Assembly (NCBI GenBank): GCA_002770795.1
Contig: PCTP01000258.1
Span: 1 to 6,443 of the forward strand
Direction of reading: 5' to 3'
Source: Gammaproteobacteria bacterium CG22_combo_CG10-13_8_21_14_all_40_8
GTDB taxonomy: Bacteria > Pseudomonadota > Gammaproteobacteria > Enterobacterales > GCA-002770795
Length of the DNA stretch: 6,443 nucleotides
Below are positions 1 through 4,898 of the stretch, piece by piece. The position numbers were made by a program, and so were the translations under genes. The first letter of the stretch is position 1, and every line of letters begins with the position of its first letter. A model generated the notes under the pieces. It did no database searches, was not told the origin of the DNA, and saw only the letters and a program-made list of their open reading frames with translations.

Positions 1-1
1 C

Positions 2-688
2 ACTAAAAAAGATCAAGAAAAAGCTTTGTTTTTTTTACAAAAAGCAGCAGATTTAGGCTGGGTTGATGCTGAATATTTGTTAGGTATGAGCTTTTATGCA
101 GGTTATTACCATAATCCAGTTGATTATAAGCTTGCACGCAAATGGCTATTTCGAGCGGCAGAGCAAAATCATGCCGCTGCTGCGTTTTATGCCTCCAGTT
201 TACTTGAATATGGTAAGGGGGGAGATCAAGATTTAGCGCAATCTTTTGTATGGTTAAATATGGCTGCAGAAATGGGGCATCAAGGTGCACAAGCGCATAT
301 GAAAGCATTCAATACAGATCACCCCAAAATTGTGGCAGAAGGATTAGAGTCACAATCCAAAGAGATTGAAACTGCCTATCATGAGGAAAATATTCAAAAT
401 GAGGTGCCATTAAAAACAACCGAAGAACAAACTCCGGGATCGAAAGGCTCGAAAAACTCGAAAAACAGGCCTTCTAGTGAAGATGACGGCGGTAATTTTG
501 TTGAGGTACGTGGCAATAGCTTAACTCCAGAAATGATTAATTTTTATGTCGATGGTATTGCCAAACAAAAAATTTATAAAAGAGCCGGAACAGGAAGCCG
601 CATCCCTGGTCGTACTTGCAAGGATATTATTGGCTGCAAAACGATTTTAAACTCTACTGAAGTTGGAGATATTCTTCTGGGGAATTAA
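2..688 (+). CDS. Sel1-repeat (tetratricopeptide-like) protein, 5' end outside window
   Basis: The frame is open to the left edge, and the first codons (KDQEKALFFLQKAADLGW) already read as a Sel1 repeat, so the TTG at 26 is an internal Leu codon and the true start lies upstream. Counting from the first visible codon (228 residues), Sel1 units fall at about 8-44, 45-81 and 82-103, with the usual alanine/glycine pattern (KAADLGWVDAEYLLG, RAAEQNHAAAAFYA, MAAEMGHQGAQAHM). Sel1 repeats are paired helices that normally act as protein-binding scaffolds, and are common in Legionella-type bacteria. A charged, Ser/Lys-rich linker follows (about 110-165), then a segment of about 60 residues containing GTGSRIPGRTC and a second Cys five residues later. 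Any signal peptide would be in the missing part, so location is unknown. The partner and role cannot be read from the sequence. A hairpin terminator follows 15 bases after the stop. Confidence 0.88.
   Translation, partial: TKKDQEKALFFLQKAADLGWVDAEYLLGMSFYAGYYHNPVDYKLARKWLFRAAEQNHAAAAFYASSLLEYGKGGDQDLAQSFVWLNMAAEMGHQGAQAHMKAFNTDHPKIVAEGLESQSKEIETAYHEENIQNEVPLKTTEEQTPGSKGSKNSKNRPSSEDDGGNFVEVRGNSLTPEMINFYVDGIAKQKIYKRAGTGSRIPGRTCKDIIGCKTILNSTEVGDILLGN
440..466 (+). repeat. Three tandem 9-base units in the Sel1 protein linker
   Basis: Three in-frame copies of a 9-mer (tcgaaaggc, tcgaaaaac, tcgaaaaac) encode SKG-SKN-SKN. The last two copies are identical and the first differs at two positions. They sit in the low-complexity linker between the Sel1 repeats and the C-terminal segment, where changes in copy number would keep the frame and only alter linker length. 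Confidence 0.7.
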
Positions 689-703
689 TGAGTTATTTAT
701 GAT

Positions 704-736
704 CAAAAAAAACCAACTTAGCGTTGGTTTTTTTTG
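704..736. terminator. Bidirectional intrinsic terminator between convergent genes
   Basis: Bases 704-717 pair perfectly with 723-736 (14 base pairs) around the 5-base loop ttagc. The stem core is aaccaac/gttggtt, flanked by an A-run on the left and a T-run on the right. It therefore gives a hairpin plus U-tract on both strands: for the Sel1 gene (stop 15 bases upstream) and for the pdh operon (stop about 22 bases away on the other strand). This is the only structure in the 70-base gap between the two stops. Confidence 0.9.
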
Positions 737-758
737 CTGTTGAATGGAACTTTAGTTG

Positions 759-2498
759 TTACTTTGCAAGCTTCAAATCCACCATCAAAGCGGCAAGGAA
801 GCGTGCGCCTTCACCACCTGTACAAGCCCGATGATCAAAACTTAACGATAGCGGGAGCATACGAGCCTTTCCTATACCTGTATCGGTAAGTTTTAATTCA
901 TCGCGGTAACGACCTGTGCCTAATATGGCAATTTGTGGTGGAACAACAACCGGTGTACCGTAACGTCCCGCAATGGTGCCATAATTACTTAAAGAAATCG
1001 TAGCGCCTGTTAGTTCATCAGGTTTGATGGCTTTATGGGTAATTCTTTCCATTTTGTCATTTAGTTCGGCGCGAAGATCAGCTCCAGTTCTAGATTCAGC
1101 ATTTTTAATCACTGGTACGTAGAGGCCAGCTGGCGTATCTACAGCAACACCAACATGTACCTCAGGATGATGTAGTACCTCCATATTTTCACCATCAAAC
1201 CAACCATTTAATTCTGGGACTATTCTGGAAGCATAGGCGATAGCGCGTAGCATTCTTGCTGTTGCATCAGTCCCTTTAGGCCAGCTTGATATATCAACAT
1301 CATCCATCAACGTCACTGGGACCACACAAGAATGCGAAAGACTCATAGCAGCGGCCATGGCTCTTCTGGCTCCACGTATAGCTTTAGGAGTGACTTGAAT
1401 ACTGGGTAATCTGCTTTGTGTTCCTTGATTTGAAACAGTTGTTGCGCTTATTGTAGACTGTTGAATATTGCTAACGGCTGAAGGTTTATGTGTAGCGTTC
1501 TTCACATCATCACGAGTAATAGAGCCTTTTTTACCAGAAGCTTGGCAATAAGCCAGATCAACACCTAAACGTCCGGCTAAAGCGCGTACAGCTGGTGAAG
1601 CTTTGAAATTTAAAGGGTTGCTGGTTCCTGAAGAAGTTGCTGGTTTTTGAGCAACGATATCAGTTTTTGTTTGTCCCTGACTGGCCGCAGCACGGACATC
1701 CGCTTGGGTGATGCTGTTATCTGCACCAGTGGGTTGGATTTGTGATAAGTCCACTTTTAACTTTCTAGCAAGCGCCTTAATGACTGGCGTGGCTTTTAAG
1801 TTTGATCCGGCAATAGCTGAAACAGATTCAGTGGTTATCGTGTTACCTACTTCTACAGCACCTACAACAGTCGCTGCATCTGATTTGGTTGGCTCCGCTG
1901 CTTGCGTTTCTGGAGCTGATTCTAAACCAGATAAAGTGCCAGCAAAAGTGACTAAAGGTGCGCCTGTTTTAATCACATCACCGGGTTGACCATGCAGAGT
2001 TCCAATGACCCCATTTTGAGGGCAGGGCACTTCGACGACTGCTTTAGCGGTTTCCATTTCGACCATAGGTTGATCGATTTTTACTATATCACCTTCTTTT
2101 ATCAGCCAATTGACAATTTCAGCATCTGGTAATCCTTCGCCTAAGTCCGGTAGTTTGAATATTTGTGCCGCAGCTGCTGTTGTTGAGGTGGTTGTTTTTG
2201 TAATATCGGCAGTTTTCGCTGGCTGTTGTATAGGTGTTGTAACTGGCGCAGTTGAAGTACCTGAGCCATCATCAATATCAATAAGGGGAGCACCAGTGAA
2301 AATAACATCACCAGTTTTCCCATGAAGTTTACTGACCACGCCTTTAAAAGGAGAAGGGACTTCGACGACTGCTTTAGCCGTTTCCATTTCAACCATGGGT
2401 TGATCAATCTCAATGGTGTCACCTTCTTTTACTAACCAGTTAACGATCTCTGCATCTGGAAGGCCTTCACCTAAATCGGGTAATTTAAATGTCTTCAT
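759..2498 (-). CDS. pdhC: Dihydrolipoyl acyltransferase (E2) of the pyruvate dehydrogenase complex
   Basis: This 579-residue protein is the E2 core that transfers acyl groups from lipoyl arms to CoA. In order it has: lipoyl domain 1 (about 1-78, lipoyl Lys42 in METAKAVVEV), a Thr/Ala-rich linker, lipoyl domain 2 (about 112-188, Lys152 in the same motif), two tandem peripheral-subunit-binding domains (about 234-272 and 298-336), linkers, and the acyltransferase domain (about 367-579). One binding domain is usual, so two is odd. The active-site motif is DHRACTGGEGARF: His556 is present, but the usual Asp of HxxxDG is Thr560. The start ATG overlaps the pdhB stop (ATGA), with GATGGAG five bases upstream inside pdhB, so translation is probably coupled. 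No E3 gene follows. A branched-chain oxoacid E2 is the alternative, since the domain plan does not fix the substrate. Confidence 0.95.
   Translation of the reverse strand: MKTFKLPDLGEGLPDAEIVNWLVKEGDTIEIDQPMVEMETAKAVVEVPSPFKGVVSKLHGKTGDVIFTGAPLIDIDDGSGTSTAPVTTPIQQPAKTADITKTTTSTTAAAAQIFKLPDLGEGLPDAEIVNWLIKEGDIVKIDQPMVEMETAKAVVEVPCPQNGVIGTLHGQPGDVIKTGAPLVTFAGTLSGLESAPETQAAEPTKSDAATVVGAVEVGNTITTESVSAIAGSNLKATPVIKALARKLKVDLSQIQPTGADNSITQADVRAAASQGQTKTDIVAQKPATSSGTSNPLNFKASPAVRALAGRLGVDLAYCQASGKKGSITRDDVKNATHKPSAVSNIQQSTISATTVSNQGTQSRLPSIQVTPKAIRGARRAMAAAMSLSHSCVVPVTLMDDVDISSWPKGTDATARMLRAIAYASRIVPELNGWFDGENMEVLHHPEVHVGVAVDTPAGLYVPVIKNAESRTGADLRAELNDKMERITHKAIKPDELTGATISLSNYGTIAGRYGTPVVVPPQIAILGTGRYRDELKLTDTGIGKARMLPLSLSFDHRACTGGEGARFLAALMVDLKLAK
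1491..1799 (-). repeat. Two tandem E3-binding domain segments within pdhC
   Basis: Residues 234-272 (nt 1683-1799) and 298-336 (nt 1491-1607) align with each other. Shared features are K-A-[TS]-P near the start, ALA-[RG]-[KR]-L-x-VDL in the middle, a Gly before the Ser-Ile-Thr turn (NSITQADV versus GSITRDDV), and DV near the end. Both fit the small helical domain that binds E3 and/or E1 in E2 proteins. They are well diverged in sequence, so this is not a recent copy. Confidence 0.85.
1935..2498 (-). repeat. Duplicated lipoyl-domain segments within pdhC
   Basis: Lipoyl domain 1 (nt 2265-2498) and domain 2 (nt 1935-2165) are direct repeats. Two long blocks are identical in protein: FKLPDLGEGLPDAEIVNWL and IDQPMVEMETAKAVVEVP. 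By eye the DNA around the lipoyl lysine differs at only about 4 of 50 positions (2359-2408 versus 2029-2078), while the adjoining N-terminal parts differ at about 23 of 81, mostly silently. Confidence 0.85.
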
Positions 2499-3475
2499 AC
2501 ATACTCCATCAACTCTTTCGCTTTAGCCACAACCTTTTCTACACTTGGCATATAAATTTTTTCAAGTTTATAGTAGGGCATGACTGCATCATAACCAGAA
2601 ACTCTTCCAATTGGAGCCAGTAGGCTCATGATCGCTTTTTCTGCGACTTCAGCAGCAATTTCGGAACCAATGGCGCCAGATTTAGGGGCCTCTTGAACAA
2701 TCAACAAGCGCCCCGTTTTTTCGACTGACTCTAAGATGGTTGGCATGTCGATTGGGCTGACACAAGCTACGTCAATGACTTCAGCATGAATGCCTTCTTG
2801 GGCTAGCTTTTCAGCAGCTTGGAGTGTTTCATGCATCATGGCGCCCCAACTCACTAAGGTGATATCTGTTCCTTCGCGGTCGATAAAGCAAGTTTCTAAC
2901 GGATAAGCTTCGCCATTATCTTCAACCTCATGTTTAACTAAGCGATAAACTCTTTTGGGTTCAAGGAATATCACTGGGTCGGGATCGCGGATTGCGGCCA
3001 ACATCAGACCATAGGCTCTTGATGGGTTGGAAGGAATAACCACTTTGATTCCAGGAATATGGGCAAATAATGCTTCTGTACTTTCAGAATGGTGTTCAGG
3101 CGCATGAATGCCACCGCCAAAAGGTGCGCGGATGACCATAGGGCAGGATAAGCGACCTCTGGTTCGGTTTCTCATGCGCGCAGCTTGAGTAATAATTTGA
3201 TCCAGCGCGGAGTAGATAAATCCTAAAAACTGTATTTCAGCCACAGGCTTTAGGCCTTGAGTTGACATACCAATGGTTAAACCCGCGATCATAGATTCTG
3301 CAAGGGGAGTATCCATCACTCGATGAGCCCCAAATCTTTCCTGAAGACCCGCAGTTGTTCTGAATACACCGCCGTTAGCGCCGATATCTTCGCCCAATAA
3401 AAGGACTGTCGCATCATGCTCAAGTTCGTATGCAAGTGCCATATTCACGGCTTCAATGAGAGCAACAGTTGCCAT
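2495..3475 (-). CDS. pdhB: Pyruvate dehydrogenase E1 component, beta subunit
   Basis: This 326-residue protein is the usual length for the beta subunit of the alpha2beta2 E1 that decarboxylates pyruvate on thiamine diphosphate. The N-terminal pyrimidine-binding domain has GEDIGANGGVFRTT (about 28-41) and DTPLAE, whose Glu60 matches the Glu that activates the cofactor. The HAPEHHSES segment follows, with His128 matching the conserved active-site His. The C-terminal transketolase-type domain (about 200-320) includes EVIDVACVSPIDMPTI and the end motif GYDAVMPYYKLEKIYMPS. The ATG shares one base with the pdhA stop (TAATG), and AAAGGGGG (nt 3484-3491) lies eight bases upstream inside pdhA. The stop overlaps the pdhC start by four bases. 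The family also includes branched-chain and acetoin dehydrogenase subunits; pyruvate is the favoured substrate but is not proven by sequence. Confidence 0.95.
   Translation of the reverse strand: MATVALIEAVNMALAYELEHDATVLLLGEDIGANGGVFRTTAGLQERFGAHRVMDTPLAESMIAGLTIGMSTQGLKPVAEIQFLGFIYSALDQIITQAARMRNRTRGRLSCPMVIRAPFGGGIHAPEHHSESTEALFAHIPGIKVVIPSNPSRAYGLMLAAIRDPDPVIFLEPKRVYRLVKHEVEDNGEAYPLETCFIDREGTDITLVSWGAMMHETLQAAEKLAQEGIHAEVIDVACVSPIDMPTILESVEKTGRLLIVQEAPKSGAIGSEIAAEVAEKAIMSLLAPIGRVSGYDAVMPYYKLEKIYMPSVEKVVAKAKELMEYV
2504..2510 (-). promoter_or_regulatory. Ribosome binding site for pdhC inside pdhB
   Basis: On the minus strand GATGGAG lies five bases before the pdhC ATG, within the last codons of pdhB. 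Together with the ATGA overlap it supports coupled translation and fixes the start. Confidence 0.65.
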
Positions 3476-4548
3476 TATTTAGTCCCCCTTTGGCGAAGTT
3501 CTTCAAGTTGATCTTGGTAAGCATCAGGCAGTTCTGCAAATAAATAAGTCAGGATGGTTTCGGGTAAAGGTTTTTCAATATTTTCAAATTCAGCTACGGC
3601 CGCTTCAACTTCCTTGGCAATTTCTTGCTTCATATTAACTTCATCTTCCTCAGTCCATGCCTTCATGGACTCAAGGTAGCGTCGAAGCCGAATAATAGGT
3701 TCTCGAGTCCAAGCACCTTGTAATTCTTCATTAGAACGATAACGGCTAGCATCGTCAGCGGTGGTATGGTCACATAAGCGATAACTGACAAATTCAATAA
3801 GACTGGGCCCTTCACCGGCTCTTGCACGCTTTAGAGCCTCATCAGCTTCGGCACGACAAGCAATGATATCGTTTCCATCGACTTGTACACAGCGAATGCC
3901 TGCTGCGATGGCTTTTTGAGCATAGGTTTCACAAGCTGTTTGGTTTTTAGTAGAAACAGAGATCGCCCATTGATTATTATTGACCACAAATAACAACGGA
4001 AGATTCCAGATGCCAGAGACATTGAGGGCTTCATAAAAGTCACCCTTGGATGTGCCTCCCTCACCAATTTCTGTCACGGCAGCAATTTTTTCACCTTTGA
4101 ATTTAATGGCGGCGGCAACACCAGCGGCATTTAGGCATTGAGTGGCAATTGGAACTGCTATGGGTAAATCACGTTTAGCATCTTGATAATCGCTACCGCG
4201 TTCATCCCCTCCCCAATAGAGTAGGATCTCAGACATTTTAACACCATGTAGCAATTGACCTGCAGTTCCACGATAGTAAGGGACTAAAACATCTTCTTTA
4301 GTCATGACACTACCATAACCTACACCTATTGCTTCTTGGCCTAGGGATGCAGGGTAGGTGCCCATTTTTCCAGTACGTTGCATGGCATAAGCTTTGGCAT
4401 CAAAGGCTCTGACTAAGGACATATCACGGTACATTTTTCGCATGATATCTTTGTCTTTAGCGAAATCAGGCAAATTTTTGGCAACTATTTTGCCTTCTTC
4501 ATTCAGATATTGTATATGTTTGATTTCAAACTTGGCGGCTGTCTTCAA
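3475..4548 (-). CDS. pdhA: Pyruvate dehydrogenase E1 component, alpha subunit (TTG start)
   Basis: This 357-residue E1-alpha supplies the diphosphate- and Mg-binding half of the thiamine diphosphate site and pairs with the PdhB product. Visible landmarks are RTGKMGTYPASLGQEA (58-73), YYRGTAGQLLHG (91-102), GGDERGS (113-119), and the cofactor motif from GEG (162-164) to NNN (190-192). The conserved loop YRLCDHTTADDASRYR (256-271) contains His261. The usual GDG of the cofactor motif reads GEG (Glu163, codon GAG), a change also present in branched-chain oxoacid E1-alpha proteins. The start is TTG at 4548: an in-frame TGA lies two codons upstream (4552-4554), GGAGGA sits seven bases before it, and the first in-frame ATG would delete about 35 residues. 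It is the first gene of the operon. A branched-chain oxoacid E1-alpha remains the main alternative. Confidence 0.94.
   Translation of the reverse strand: MKTAAKFEIKHIQYLNEEGKIVAKNLPDFAKDKDIMRKMYRDMSLVRAFDAKAYAMQRTGKMGTYPASLGQEAIGVGYGSVMTKEDVLVPYYRGTAGQLLHGVKMSEILLYWGGDERGSDYQDAKRDLPIAVPIATQCLNAAGVAAAIKFKGEKIAAVTEIGEGGTSKGDFYEALNVSGIWNLPLLFVVNNNQWAISVSTKNQTACETYAQKAIAAGIRCVQVDGNDIIACRAEADEALKRARAGEGPSLIEFVSYRLCDHTTADDASRYRSNEELQGAWTREPIIRLRRYLESMKAWTEEDEVNMKQEIAKEVEAAVAEFENIEKPLPETILTYLFAELPDAYQDQLEELRQRGTK
3484..3491 (-). promoter_or_regulatory. Ribosome binding site for pdhB inside pdhA
   Basis: On the minus strand AAAGGGGG lies eight bases before the pdhB ATG, within the last codons of pdhA. 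It is purine-rich with a core of five G, and it supports the ATG in the TAATG junction. Confidence 0.65.
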
Positions 4549-4555
4549 CGGTCAA

Positions 4556-4561
4556 TCCTCC
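4556..4561 (-). promoter_or_regulatory. Ribosome binding site deciding the pdhA TTG start
   Basis: GGAGGA on the minus strand is a full-strength Shine-Dalgarno sequence seven bases before the TTG at 4548. A second TTG directly after it (4553-4555) is out of frame and too close. An in-frame stop just upstream rules out a longer product. Confidence 0.8.
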
Positions 4562-4649
4562 GGTGTTTTTACGCTTAAATTTTGTTAATTATTGGTCGAA
4601 ACTTGATTTAGTTAGGTTCCTTTAAACAATAAGGTAAAACGGGTAGTTT

Positions 4650-4679
4650 ATCTGTGCATTAAGATAATGCGGCGCAGAT
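4650..4679. promoter_or_regulatory. Imperfect dyad upstream of pdhA, possible operator or leader hairpin
   Basis: A perfect inner inverted repeat, GCATTA-aga-TAATGC (4656-4670), is nested in an outer one, ATCTG (4650-4654) with CAGAT (4675-4679), leaving one unpaired base on the left and four on the right. It lies about 100 bases before the pdhA start and touches the -10-like hexamer at 4678-4683. That position would suit a repressor site, or a stem in a longer leader RNA. No regulator family is recognised from it. Confidence 0.4.
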
Positions 4680-4706
4680 CATACTAATGAGTGGAACAAA
4701 AGTATA
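4678..4706 (-). promoter_or_regulatory. Candidate -10 elements for the pdh operon
   Basis: Two minus-strand hexamers each match TATAAT at five of six positions: TATACT (4701-4706) and TATGAT (4678-4683). Neither has a good -35 at the right distance, although TATACT itself lies 17 bases before TATGAT. Hexamers this good arise by chance in AT-rich DNA, so these are candidates only; they would give leaders of roughly 120 to 150 bases. Confidence 0.25.
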
Positions 4707-4776
4707 GTTATTCGTGGTTTTTATGCTGATAAAGTCGCTTTTTTTGTAGAAAAAACAACCAAAATCCTGATTTAAA
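4698..4776. other. A/T tracts spaced at about one helical turn
   Basis: Short A or T runs are centred at about 4699.5, 4720, 4742, 4752.5, 4762.5 and 4773.5 (AAAA, TTTTT, TTTTTTT, AAAAAA, AAAA, TTTAAA). The spacings are close to one or two turns of the helix. Such phasing is the known pattern of intrinsically curved DNA, often found upstream of promoters and favoured by nucleoid proteins. The curvature itself is inferred, not measured. Confidence 0.35.
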
Positions 4777-4887
4777 GTAGGTGATTAGGGGTTGTTAAAT
4801 GATGGAATCTCACTATTTTTTGTAATTTTCCTGTCTTTTTTTTTCTAGATCAAAGAGAATGAATACTATTGAGAATAGTTTACTTTT

Positions 4888-4892
4888 AAGAG
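4888..4892 (+). promoter_or_regulatory. Ribosome binding site of pepN
   Basis: AAGAG ends six bases before the ATG at 4899. An in-frame TAA at 4887-4889 overlaps it, which excludes a longer N-terminus. The match is weak to moderate. Confidence 0.5.
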
Positions 4893-4898
4893 TGTTTA

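Larger units (their letters stand above)
4549..4898. other. Divergent control region between pdhA and pepN
   Basis: These 350 AT-rich bases separate the two divergent start codons and must hold both promoters unless transcription enters from elsewhere. They contain the pdhA ribosome binding site, an imperfect dyad at 4650-4679, -10-like hexamers for the minus strand at 4678-4683 and 4701-4706, A/T tracts at 4698-4776, and a run of nine T at 4836-4844. On the pepN side there is a 6-base inverted repeat, actatt-gag-aatagt, at 4865-4879. No strong consensus sigma-70 promoter was found for pepN; TACTAT at 4864-4869 is a poor candidate. Only trivial ORFs of fewer than ten codons are present, and no RNA gene was recognised. 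Confidence 0.75.

Noticed and set aside
26..28. TTG at 26 as the start of the Sel1 gene
   Set aside because: The frame is open to the window edge and the residues before it complete a Sel1 repeat, so the gene begins further upstream.
3..308. Minus-strand ORF of 101 codons opposite the Sel1 gene
   Set aside because: It lies wholly within the Sel1-repeat frame, shows no recognisable domain, and the plus-strand product has clear repeat structure.
1708..2422. Several ORFs of 71-93 codons inside pdhC in other frames
   Set aside because: Their products are low-complexity shadows of the Ala/Thr-rich E2 sequence, without ribosome binding sites or domain signals.
4590..4606. PdhR-like operator (ATTGGT-nnn-ACCAAT)
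   Set aside because: Only one half-site (ATTGGT at 4591-4596) is present; the other half matches poorly.
4754..4796. Inverted repeat AACAACC / GGTTGTT separated by 29 bases
   Set aside because: Seven-base arms at this distance are expected by chance several times in a region of this size.
4688..4828. Tiny ORFs of 6-8 codons between pdhA and pepN, including MMESHYFL at 4799
   Set aside because: They lack convincing ribosome binding sites, are not enriched in any one amino acid as an attenuator leader would be, and are no followed by an attenuator-like hairpin pair.
4804..4844. Terminator ending in the run of nine T before pepN
   Set aside because: Only a four-base stem (GGAA/TTCC) can be drawn ahead of the T-run, and no gene upstream on the plus strand needs a terminator there.
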